64,000 nucleotides of DNA from Micromonospora rubida (GTDB taxonomy: Bacteria; Actinomycetota; Actinomycetes; Mycobacteriales; Micromonosporaceae): assembly GCF_009908295.1 (NCBI RefSeq), contig NZ_JAAALO010000003.1, forward strand, positions 558,001 to 622,000, given 5' to 3'. The stretch's first letter is position 1; each line of letters opens with the position of its first letter. This document shows, piece by piece, positions 9,162 through 15,650 of this stretch. A program made the position numbers and the translations under genes. The notes beneath the pieces are model-generated. The model was not told the origin of the DNA, made no database searches, and worked only from the letters and a program-made list of their open reading frames with translations.

Positions 9162-10238
9162 TCACGGTCGATCGCGCGCGGTGCCCGACAGGAACGTCGC
9201 GAGGCGATCGGCTTCCTGGGCGACCGCGGTGCGTTCGGCGCGGGTGAAGTCACGCAGTGGTGTGACGCTGATGGTTCCGGCGGTGCCGGCCCAGGTGGCG
9301 GCCACTCGGCCGTCGACGAGGACAAGGCGCTCCCCGGCCACGGACAGGCCCCGGTGGCTGTCGTCGATGATGCGACTGCGGTCGTGGTAGCCGAGGACGA
9401 CGTTGTCGAAGGCTGGTAGGAGACGGACGGGTGCGGGCGTGTCGGGCTCGGGTCGTGGGGCGTCGGGGAGGTCGAGCAGTTCGCGGCCGCGGTGGTCGCG
9501 GAAGCTGATCAGCTCGTCGCGGATCGCGGTCACGGCCTGGGGCAGCCCGGCCAGTCCGCACCAGGCGCGCAGGTCGGCGCCGGCGGCGGGGCCGAACGCC
9601 CGCAGGTATCGGCGCACCAGGTCCTCACCGGCCGGGTCGGCACGGCCGGCATCCGGCGGGGCGGGGCGGCCGAGCCAGGTGGACAGGGGCAGATACAGCG
9701 CGCCGGCGGTGCTGCGCCAGGTGCCGCGCGGCGGGATCTGAACCGTCGGCACGAGCGCGGCGACGACGGCTTCGCCCAGTACGCGAGGTGCCGGTCCTGG
9801 TCGGTGCCCGGCCAGGGCACGTCCGACGTCGCCGAGTGAGCGGGCCTGACCGTCGGCCATGAGCGCCTGTGCCCGGACGGCGAGGTCGTCCAGGTCGAGC
9901 CCGGTGAGCTCGCGGCGGTAGGTCCCGAGGGTCCGCTGCCGGAGCAGGGCGTGGTGGCGTGGCCGCCAGTTCCATGCGTCGTCCGCGGTGACGAGGTGCA
10001 TGGTGCGGCGCATGAGGTGCAGCCGTACCAGGGCCCGCTGATCGAGGAGCCGGGTGAGTTCCTCGGGGTCGAAGCCGTTCATCCGGGACCAGAGGCCGAC
10101 GAAGGGTTCCTGCGGTTCCTGGGCCTGCAGTCCGCCCAACTGGGCGACCATGCTGAGCACGGTCGTGTCGGTGCGTTCGAGCAGGAATTGGCGTGCCAGG
10201 GTCGCTCGGTTGAGCGCGCGGGCGTCGAGCGTGGTCAC
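9162..10238 (-). CDS. Winged-helix DNA-binding-domain protein (HTH_42/AlkZ-like family)
   Basis: A 358-residue protein; the GTG at 10238 (VTTLDARALNRATLARQFLL) is chosen because family members begin at this motif. Conserved marks are LGGLQAQEPQEPFVGLWSR, LMRRTMHLVTADD, and a C-terminal LLPAFDNVVLGYHDRSRII, the pattern of the winged-helix family PF06224. That family includes the interstrand-crosslink DNA glycosylases AlkZ and YcaQ; AlkZ unhooks adducts on its producer's DNA. Most members are uncharacterised, so a DNA-repair role is an inference from the family. It is convergent with the MOSC gene, and 65 bases separate its start from the end of the VOC gene, which may be in the same leftward operon. 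Confidence 0.8.
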   Translation of the reverse strand: MTTLDARALNRATLARQFLLERTDTTVLSMVAQLGGLQAQEPQEPFVGLWSRMNGFDPEELTRLLDQRALVRLHLMRRTMHLVTADDAWNWRPRHHALLRQRTLGTYRRELTGLDLDDLAVRAQALMADGQARSLGDVGRALAGHRPGPAPRVLGEAVVAALVPTVQIPPRGTWRSTAGALYLPLSTWLGRPAPPDAGRADPAGEDLVRRYLRAFGPAAGADLRAWCGLAGLPQAVTAIRDELISFRDHRGRELLDLPDAPRPEPDTPAPVRLLPAFDNVVLGYHDRSRIIDDSHRGLSVAGERLVLVDGRVAATWAGTAGTISVTPLRDFTRAERTAVAQEADRLATFLSGTARDRP

Positions 10239-10303
10239 AGCTGCTCCGTCATGGTCAGGGCAGGCGGCCCGGGCGGCCCGGGCCGTGTGCATCGGGCGGG
10301 GTG

Positions 10304-10729
10304 TCAGCCGGCGTTGTACTCGACCGCGACGTCGAGAACCCAGGTGACGCCGAAGCGGTCCTTGAGCATGCCGTAGAGCGGGGCCCAGCCGGCGGGGCCG
10401 AGGTCCTGGATGACGGTCGCGCCTTCGGACAGGCCCTTCCAGCAGATGGTGATCTCGTCGTCGTCCTGGCCTCGGACGGAGACGAAGACCGGCTTGTCAC
10501 CCGGGCTGTAGGACTGGTTGCCGGGCACGTCGTAGGCCATGACGTGGAAGCCGTTGTCGGCCTGGACCTGGCCCCACATGACCTGGTCGGCCTCGGCCGG
10601 GGCCGAGACGTTGTGGGCGTCGGAGTAGGTCACCAGGGCGAGCTGGCCGCCGAACACGGACTGGTAGAACTCCAGCGCCTCGCGGGCGTCGCCGCGGAAG
10701 TTCAGGTGGGTGGTGGTGATGATCGTCAT
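10304..10729 (-). CDS. VOC-superfamily protein, PhnB/3-demethylubiquinone-like
   Basis: A 141-residue protein from ATG 10729 (MTIITTTHLNFRGDA). It has the PhnB-type vicinal-oxygen-chelate fold with ARE-ALEFYQSVFGGQLALVTY in the first half and GATVIQDLGPAGWAPLYGML, KDRFGVTWVLDV in the second. PhnB-like proteins usually lack the metal ligands of true glyoxalases and have no settled enzymatic role. It diverges from the WYL regulator at 10792 across 62 bases that contain a perfect 11-bp inverted repeat, so it is probably the regulator's direct target. The pairing of a small VOC gene with a YafY-type regulator is common in Actinobacteria. Confidence 0.88.
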   Translation of the reverse strand: MTIITTTHLNFRGDAREALEFYQSVFGGQLALVTYSDAHNVSAPAEADQVMWGQVQADNGFHVMAYDVPGNQSYSPGDKPVFVSVRGQDDDEITICWKGLSEGATVIQDLGPAGWAPLYGMLKDRFGVTWVLDVAVEYNAG

Positions 10730-10746
10730 GAGACGAGACTCGCAGC

Positions 10747-10773
10747 AGTAGGTGCCAGGATGTGGCACCTACT
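10747..10773. promoter_or_regulatory. Inverted repeat, candidate operator between VOC gene and WYL regulator
   Basis: Two perfect 11-bp arms, AGTAGGTGCCA (10747-10757) and TGGCACCTACT (10763-10773), are separated by GGATG. The repeat sits in the 62-base divergent intergenic region, 19 bases before the regulator ATG and 18 bases before the VOC start. A symmetric site of this size in this place fits binding by a dimeric winged-HTH regulator such as the adjacent WYL protein. Binding itself is inferred. Confidence 0.65.
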
Positions 10774-10791
10774 ACGGGCAGAATCGAATTC

Positions 10792-11772
10792 ATGCCGAAA
10801 ACCTCCGCCCGACTGCTGGCCCTGCTGTCGCTGCTGCAGGCCCGCCGGGACTGGCCCGGCACGCTGCTGGCCGAACGCCTGGACATCAGCCTGCGCACCG
10901 TGCGCCGCGACGTCGACCGGCTACGCGAACTTGGCTACCCCATCGCCGCCGTCAAAGGCCCCGACGGCGGCTACCGGCTCAGCGCCGGCACCGAACTACC
11001 CCCGCTGCTGTTCGACGACGAACAGGCCGTCGCCCTCACCGTCGCCCTGCAGATCGCCGCCACCACCCCCGGCGACGGCCTCGCCGAAGCCGCCGCACGG
11101 GCGCTGAACACCATCCGGCAGGTCATGCCCGCCCGGCTACGGCACCGCGTCAACGCCCTGGAAGTCACCGCCGTCGAGCCGCCCACCACTCGGCCGGTCG
11201 CACCGGTCGACGGCGACGTGCTCCTGGCGATCAGCGCAGCCGTCCACGCCCACGAGGTGCTGCGCTTCGACTACGGCTCCGAGAGCGCGGACAGGCCCCC
11301 GCGCCGCGTCGAGCCCCACCACGTCATCACCTGGGACGGGCGCTGGTACCTCGTCGCGTGGGACCTCGACCGCGACGAGTGGCGCATCTTCCGCGTCGAC
11401 CGGATCATCCTGCGCACCCCCAACGGGCCCCGGTTCACCCCACGCACGCTGCCCGGAGGAGACGTCGCCACCTACGTCATCGGCAGGTTCCGCGGCTCCG
11501 ACGACGCCTCCGGGGGCTGGCCCTGCCGAGGCACGGTGATCCTCGACCTGCCCGCCGCCACCGTAGCCCTCTACACCAGGGACGGCGTCGTCGAGGAATT
11601 CGGCCCCGACCGCTGCCGGCTCACCCTCGGATCATGGTCATGGCCCAGCCTCGCCGCCGCCGTCGCCCGATTCGACGCCGACATCGACGTCATCGGCCCC
11701 GACGAACTGACCAACGCCTTCGCGCACCTCGCCCGCCGGTTCACCAGAACCGCGGCCGGCACTGGCGGTTAG
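10792..11772 (+). CDS. YafY-family WYL-domain transcriptional regulator
   Basis: A 326-residue protein from ATG 10792. Residues 1-60 form a DeoR-type winged helix (LLALLSLLQARRDWPGTLLA, then ISLRTVRRDVDRLRELGYPI), and residues 150-230 hold the WYL domain with the signature WDGRWYLVAWDLDRDEWRIF and a following RVDRI. A WCX-type C-terminal domain ends the protein. WYL regulators sense small ligands or nucleic acid and either repress or activate. The gene is divergent from the VOC protein, with the 11-bp inverted repeat in between, so autoregulation and control of the VOC/wHTH genes are likely. Its 3' end overlaps the convergent GNAT reading frame by 135 bases, which is unusual. Confidence 0.93.
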   Translation: MPKTSARLLALLSLLQARRDWPGTLLAERLDISLRTVRRDVDRLRELGYPIAAVKGPDGGYRLSAGTELPPLLFDDEQAVALTVALQIAATTPGDGLAEAAARALNTIRQVMPARLRHRVNALEVTAVEPPTTRPVAPVDGDVLLAISAAVHAHEVLRFDYGSESADRPPRRVEPHHVITWDGRWYLVAWDLDRDEWRIFRVDRIILRTPNGPRFTPRTLPGGDVATYVIGRFRGSDDASGGWPCRGTVILDLPAATVALYTRDGVVEEFGPDRCRLTLGSWSWPSLAAAVARFDADIDVIGPDELTNAFAHLARRFTRTAAGTGG

Positions 11773-12282
11773 GTCGAGCCACATGAGGACCTCGTCCCGG
11801 TCGTCGCCCAGGGCAACCCGCAGCGCGCCCGGCAGCCGGCCCACCTCCCGGTACCCGAGCCGCGCGTAGAACCGCTCCAGCCCCAACCCGCCCCGCACCG
11901 TGACGTGCAGCGCCTCCCGCCCCAGCTCGCGGCCGAGCCGCTCCGCCTCCCGCATCAGGGCCGAGCCGAACCCCCGGCCCTGGGTGTCGGGGTGCACCAT
12001 CACCCGCTTCAGCACGCACCAGTGCGTTTTGAGGTGGAACCGGTTGTCGGCGAAGACCAGCACGGCGACGGGGCGTACGCCGTCGTACCCGACGAGCAGC
12101 CGGTCCGGGCCGTCGACGAGATCGGCGAAGGTCGCCTCGGCGGTGGGGCGGACGTCGGCAACGGTGACCGGCGCGACGAAGCCGACCGCGCCGCCGGCGT
12201 TGGTGGCGTCGACCCAGAGGCGGACGATCTGCTCGCGCAGTTCGGGGGTCAGCTCGGGATCGAGGACGAAACGCAGACTCAC
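11638..12282 (-). CDS. GNAT family N-acetyltransferase with overrun C-terminus
   Basis: A 214-residue frame from ATG 12282. The acetyltransferase core is clear: HWCVLKRVMVHPDTQGRGFG with acetyl-CoA loop Q-G-R-G-F-G, ALMREAERLG, then GGLGLERFYARLGYREVGRL. The fold ends at VLMWLDLTA around residue 170. The last ~45 residues (Gly/Asp/Val-rich) are encoded antisense to the 3' end of the WYL regulator gene and look like read-through rather than a domain. The natural stop was probably lost when the regulator cassette joined here, near 11760-11772. The substrate is unknown. Confidence is high for the acetyltransferase and low for the tail being functional. Confidence 0.85.
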   Translation of the reverse strand: MSLRFVLDPELTPELREQIVRLWVDATNAGGAVGFVAPVTVADVRPTAEATFADLVDGPDRLLVGYDGVRPVAVLVFADNRFHLKTHWCVLKRVMVHPDTQGRGFGSALMREAERLGRELGREALHVTVRGGLGLERFYARLGYREVGRLPGALRVALGDDRDEVLMWLDLTASAGRGSGEPAGEVREGVGQFVGADDVDVGVESGDGGGEAGP

Positions 12283-12334
12283 GCCGCCATCCTGGCCCAG
12301 CCGTCAGCGGGGGCACTACGTGTCGTGACGTGCG

Positions 12335-12361
12335 TGACACCATCCTCGGCGAATGGTGTCA
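12335..12361 (-). other. 9-bp inverted repeat just downstream of the tRNA-like gene
   Basis: TGACACCAT (12335-12343) and ATGGTGTCA (12353-12361) are perfect inverted arms around a 9-base loop. On the minus strand the hairpin lies 9 bases past the tRNA-like 3' end and about 50 bases ahead of the GNAT start. It lacks a T-run, so it could be a weak terminator, a processing structure, or an operator for the GNAT gene. Confidence 0.5.
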
Positions 12362-12370
12362 GGTGTTAAG

Positions 12371-12444
12371 TAGGGCCGACGGGATTCGAACCCGCACTGG
12401 TACGGACCTAAACCGTATGCCTCCTGCCGTTGGGCTACGGCCCC
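12371..12444 (-). tRNA. tRNA-like gene, anticodon UAG, class I shape, identity uncertain
   Basis: Read on the minus strand, 74 nt fold into a full cloverleaf. The acceptor GGGGCCG pairs with CGGCCCT through six Watson-Crick pairs and one G-U. U8 and A9 are present, followed by a 3-bp D stem GCC/GGC with A14 and G18-G19. The anticodon stem is TACGG/CCGTA with loop TTTAGGT, then come a 5-nt variable region CCAGT and the T arm GCGGG-TTCGAAT-CCCGT. The discriminator is A and CCA is not encoded. The central anticodon triplet is TAG, which would read CUN leucine codons, yet leucine tRNAs normally carry a long variable arm. Its first 10 bases overlap the end of the HNH gene, including that gene's stop codon. 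It is either an odd tRNA or a tRNA mimic tied to the endonuclease. Confidence 0.75.
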
Positions 12445-13031
12445 TTTACCGCGTACACCGCCATCTTCCACGACCACTGAGGCGGCCGACGAAGTCGCCG
12501 GCCGATCGGAAAGCCCGTTGGTGTCACGGCCATCGGATCGTAGACCACATCGGGTGCGACCACAGCCGGCCGGCGGGCCCCGGCGTACGTGGCGGTCTGA
12601 CTGTGGCAGTTCGGGCAGAGTAGCCGCAGGTTGTGCGGCCGGTTGTCCAGAAAATCGCCGTTGATGTGATCGACGTGCAGCGTGAGGGCCGCCCCTTGCC
12701 AGTTCGGGCCGGTGTCGCACACCTCGCACTCCTCCGGCAGCCCGATCAACGCCAGCGCTCGCTTCAGCCGGCTCCCGGCGACCCGTCGCGATCCCTCAGG
12801 CCGCCGGACCAGGAGCGCCGACGCCGGAACCCGGATGTTGCGCTCTCCCCGGTTGTGAGCACCTCCGGTGAAGTGTGAGGTGTCGATACCGAAGCGTTTG
12901 AGCTGACGGCTGATGTGCGCGTGCGAGCCGCCGCTGAGACGCACGCCCAGCAGCCGCATCACCTCGGTGATGCTGCGGGCCTGTGCCGCCGCAGTAGCCA
13001 GCGCCTCCGGCGGGTATTTGTAACGGGCCAT
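12435..13031 (-). CDS. HNH endonuclease with N-terminal HTH-like region
   Basis: A 198-residue protein from ATG 13031. Residues 1-55 look like a DNA-binding helix-turn-helix (ALATAAAQARSITEVMRLLG, then HAHISRQLKRFGID). Residues 105-150 are a complete zinc-ribbon HNH nuclease core: a CEVC pair, HVDHINGD, then NLRLLCPNCHSQT. The fold makes nicks or breaks in DNA. The TAG stop lies inside the tRNA-like gene that follows on the same strand, so both should be on one transcript. RNase P cutting at the tRNA 5' end would remove the last codons and the stop. A homing-type or tRNA-associated mobile role is possible. The DNA target is unknown. Confidence 0.9.
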   Translation of the reverse strand: MARYKYPPEALATAAAQARSITEVMRLLGVRLSGGSHAHISRQLKRFGIDTSHFTGGAHNRGERNIRVPASALLVRRPEGSRRVAGSRLKRALALIGLPEECEVCDTGPNWQGAALTLHVDHINGDFLDNRPHNLRLLCPNCHSQTATYAGARRPAVVAPDVVYDPMAVTPTGFPIGRRLRRPPQWSWKMAVYAVKGP

Positions 13032-13062
13032 GTGCGAACGGTAGTGGCCCGGTGCGACAGGC

Positions 13063-13539
13063 TCAGTCCAGGCCGAGGTCGCGGCGCAGCTTGGCGACGT
13101 GGCCGGTGGCCTTGACGTTGTAGAGCGCCCGCTCGATCTTCCCGTCCGGGTCGATGACGAAGGTGGACCGGATCACCCCGGTCACCGTGCGGCCGTACGA
13201 CTGCTTCTCGCCGTACGCGCCGTACGCGGTGAGCACCGCCCTGTCGGCGTCGCCGACCAGCGGGAAGGTGATGGCGTCCCGTTCGCGGAACTTCGCCAGC
13301 TTCTCCGGCTTGTCGGGGGAGATGCCGACCACCTCGTATCCGGCTGCCTGGAGCGAGGCGAGCGAGTCGCGGAAGTCGCACGCCTGCTTGGTGCAGCCGG
13401 GCGTCATCGCGGCGGGGTAGGCGTACAGGATGACCTTCCGGCCGCGCAGGTCGGCCAGGGAGAGGGTCTCGCCGGTGTCGGTCGGCAGGGTGAACTCGGG
13501 CGCGGGGTCACCGGGGTTGAGGCGGGCGGGCGCGGTCAT
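13063..13539 (-). CDS. bcp: Thioredoxin-dependent thiol peroxidase, Bcp/PrxQ type
   Basis: A 158-residue peroxiredoxin from ATG 13539 (MTAPARLNPGDPAPEF). The active site reads AAMTPGCTKQACDFRD. This is the P-x3-T-x2-C motif with the peroxidatic Cys and, five residues on, the resolving Cys of the PrxQ subgroup, although the canonical preceding tyrosine/proline context is altered to YPAAMTPGC. It reduces hydrogen and alkyl peroxides in the cytoplasm with electrons from thioredoxin. It lies upstream of the HNH gene on the same strand and diverges from the Ni/Co transporter operon. Confidence 0.93.
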   Translation of the reverse strand: MTAPARLNPGDPAPEFTLPTDTGETLSLADLRGRKVILYAYPAAMTPGCTKQACDFRDSLASLQAAGYEVVGISPDKPEKLAKFRERDAITFPLVGDADRAVLTAYGAYGEKQSYGRTVTGVIRSTFVIDPDGKIERALYNVKATGHVAKLRRDLGLD

Positions 13540-13615
13540 GGCGGAAACCCTACCGCCGTCCCGGCGCGGGCCGGCGGGGGCGACGCGCCGGCATTCGTGA
13601 TCAACTTCATGCTTG

Positions 13616-13632
13616 TTGCAAGCTATTGGCAA
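13616..13632 (+). promoter_or_regulatory. Nur-box-like site upstream of the Ni/Co transporter operon
   Basis: The sequence TTGCAAGCTATTGGCAA matches the streptomycete Nur (nickel-responsive Fur-family) consensus TTGCAA-N5-TTGCAA in all but one base. It lies 82 bases before the cbiM ATG and inside the divergent region shared with bcp. Nur represses nickel uptake genes when nickel is plentiful. The match suggests that the operon is a nickel importer or is at least nickel-controlled. No nur gene is in the window. Confidence 0.6.
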
Positions 13633-13714
13633 CAGTGCTGCTCTGGAAATAAACTCACCCCGTCGGTGTGGGCCCGCCCACCGCACCCCGGGAGGTCGAG
13701 TGGAAACCCTGGCG

Positions 13715-14419
13715 ATGCACATCTCCAACGGGATCGTCAACGGTCCCGTCGCCGCCCTGTTCGCCGTCCTCGCGCTGGCGGTGCTGGCCCTGTGCGTGCT
13801 GCGTGGCCGGCGCGACCTGGACGACCGGCTCGCCCCGATGGCCGGCCTGGTCGCCGCGTTCATCTTCGCCGTCCAGATGCTCAACTTCCCGATCTTCACC
13901 GCCGGGGTGAGCGGTCACCTGCTCGGCGGCGCGCTCGCCGCGATGCTGGTCGGCCCGTGGGTCGGCGCGCTCTGCGTGGCGGTCGTGCTGGTCGTGCAGG
14001 CGCTGGTCTTCGGTGACGGCGGGGTGGCCATGCTCGGCCTGAACATCAGCAACATGGCCGTCCTCGGCACCGCCGCGGCGTACCTGCTGATCACCCTGCT
14101 GCTGCGGGTGCTGCCCCGCACTCCGGCCGGGCTCGGCGTGACCGCCTTCGTCTCGGCGCTGGTCAGCGTCGTCGTGGCGTCCCAGGGCTTCGTGCTCCAG
14201 TACTGGCTGGGCGGCACCACCGACCTGGGCGGCAACCTGGCCGGCCTGGCCGGCACCATGGCCGGCGCACACCTGCTGATCGGCATCGGTGAGGGCCTGA
14301 TCACCGCGACCACCGTGGTCACCGTCGCGAAGGTCCGCCCCGATCTCGTGTACGCGCTGCGCGCCCTGAAGCCGGCCGCGCCGGCTCCCGTCGTCCCGGT
14401 CGCCGGAGGTGCCCGATGA
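13715..14419 (+). CDS. cbiM: ECF Ni/Co transporter substrate-binding permease CbiM/NikM
   Basis: A 234-residue membrane protein. The ATG at 13715 gives MHISNGIVNG; family members bind the metal with the free N-terminus and His2, so this start fits function, although a GTG at 13700 has the better-placed GGGAGG. Seven hydrophobic segments follow, with NFPIFTAGVSGHLLGGALAA carrying the conserved metal-ligand His, and GGVAMLGLNISNMAV. It is the S component that captures Co(II) or Ni(II) for import. It overlaps the PDGLE gene by ATGA and starts a four-gene operon. Confidence 0.92.
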   Translation: MHISNGIVNGPVAALFAVLALAVLALCVLRGRRDLDDRLAPMAGLVAAFIFAVQMLNFPIFTAGVSGHLLGGALAAMLVGPWVGALCVAVVLVVQALVFGDGGVAMLGLNISNMAVLGTAAAYLLITLLLRVLPRTPAGLGVTAFVSALVSVVVASQGFVLQYWLGGTTDLGGNLAGLAGTMAGAHLLIGIGEGLITATTVVTVAKVRPDLVYALRALKPAAPAPVVPVAGGAR

Positions 14420-14868
14420 GCAAGCGTCCCTGGGGATTCGTCGTCGGCGGCCTGCTGGTCGCCCTGCTGCTGGCCGGCGTGGTCAGCAACTACGCCTCGG
14501 CACACCCGGACGGGCTGGACTCGTCGCTGCTCAAGGGCTGCACGGTCAACGCCGAGGACGAGATCACCGGCGGCAGCTGCCCGGCCCAGCAGGCGCAGGA
14601 CCACGAGCTGGCCGACAGCCCGCTGGCCGACTACGGCATCCGGGGCGTGGACAACGAATTCCTCTCCACCGGCCTCTCCGGCGTCCTCGGGGTGCTGCTC
14701 ACCTTCGCCGTCGGCGGCGGCGTGTTCTGGCTGCTGCGCCGCCGGGGCCCGGCGCAGCGCGCCGGCCACGCCACCGCCGCCGGACCGGCCGGCGATGGCC
14801 GGGCCGGGGACGACCCGGTCGGCGGCGGGCGCGGCGACGACGCCTCGCGCGTGACGAACAGCCGGTAG
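14416..14868 (+). CDS. PDGLE-domain protein (CbiN/NikN-like small subunit)
   Basis: A 150-residue protein overlapping cbiM by ATGA. One N-terminal helix (FVVGGLLVALLLAGVVSNYA) is followed by the eponymous motif AHPDGLDSS. Then come an extracytoplasmic stretch with two Cys (GCTVNAEDEITGGSC) and a second helix near residue 95. The tail is Gly/Ala/Asp-rich and probably disordered. PDGLE proteins take the place of CbiN or NikN next to the M subunit of nickel or cobalt ECF transporters. The Cys pair is not part of the core motif and may form a disulfide outside. Confidence 0.88.
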   Translation: MSKRPWGFVVGGLLVALLLAGVVSNYASAHPDGLDSSLLKGCTVNAEDEITGGSCPAQQAQDHELADSPLADYGIRGVDNEFLSTGLSGVLGVLLTFAVGGGVFWLLRRRGPAQRAGHATAAGPAGDGRAGDDPVGGGRGDDASRVTNSR

Positions 14869-14879
14869 GCGGGGCTGCG

Positions 14880-15650
14880 ATGGGGGCCGGCCACGCCCAC
14901 GTGCTCTACCGGGAGTCGACCTCGCCGGTGCACCGCCTCCCGCCGGAGGTGAAGATCGCCGCGATGGTGCTGTTCACCCTCGCGGTGGTGGCCACCCCGC
15001 GCGCCGCGTTCTGGGCCTTCGGCGGGTACGCCCTGCTGGTCGCGGTGGTGGCCGCGCTGGCCCGGGTGGGGCCGGGCTGGCTGCTGCGCCGGGCGGCGAT
15101 CGAGCTGCCGTTCGTGCTGTTCGCGTTCGCGCTGCCGTTCCTCGGGGCGGGCGAGCGGGTCGACGTGGCGGGGCTGAGCCTCTCCGTCGACGGGCTGCTC
15201 GGCGGGTGGAACATCATCGCCAAGGGCACCCTCGGCGTACTGGCGTCGTTGCTGCTCGCGGCGACCACGACGACCCGGGACCTGATCGTCGGCCTGGACC
15301 GGCTGCGCTGCCCGCAGATCCTCACCCAGATCGCCACCTTCATGCTGCGCTACCTGGACGTGCTGGTCGGCGAGGCCCGCCGGATGCGGGTGGCCCGGGT
15401 CTCCCGGGGTGACGACCCGCGGTTCCTGTGGCAGCTGCGCGGCTTCGCGGCCGGCATCGGGGCGCTGTTCCTGCGCGCGTTCGAGCGCGGCGAGCGGGTC
15501 TACCTGGCGATGGTGTCGCGCGGCTACTCCGGCCGGATGCCGGCGGTCTGGCAGGGCGCGGGCGCGGCGACCGCCGGGCAGTGGCTGGCCGGGGCGGTGG
15601 TGCCGCTGGTCGCGGCCACCATCGCCGGCTCCGCCGTCGTCCTGCAATGA
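14880..15650 (+). CDS. cbiQ: ECF transporter transmembrane T component CbiQ
   Basis: A 256-residue protein starting at ATG 14880 (MGAGHAHVLYRESTSPVHRL). The start is typical of CbiQ, with LPPEVKIAAMVLFTLAVVATP leading into the first helices. The coupling-helix arginine motif is visible as ARRMRVARVSRG, and a second one as ERGERVYLAMVSRGYSG. CbiQ connects the CbiM substrate subunit with the ATPase. Its stop overlaps the ATG of cbiO (ATGA). Confidence 0.93.
   Translation: MGAGHAHVLYRESTSPVHRLPPEVKIAAMVLFTLAVVATPRAAFWAFGGYALLVAVVAALARVGPGWLLRRAAIELPFVLFAFALPFLGAGERVDVAGLSLSVDGLLGGWNIIAKGTLGVLASLLLAATTTTRDLIVGLDRLRCPQILTQIATFMLRYLDVLVGEARRMRVARVSRGDDPRFLWQLRGFAAGIGALFLRAFERGERVYLAMVSRGYSGRMPAVWQGAGAATAGQWLAGAVVPLVAATIAGSAVVLQ

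Noticed and set aside
12371..12444. Reading the tRNA-like gene as an amber suppressor
   Set aside because: The anticodon is UAG; a suppressor of the UAG codon would need CUA.
13540..13714. Cobalamin riboswitch ahead of cbiM
   Set aside because: No B12-box-like sequence or matching long structured leader was seen in the 175 bases; the Nur-like site is the only clear signal.
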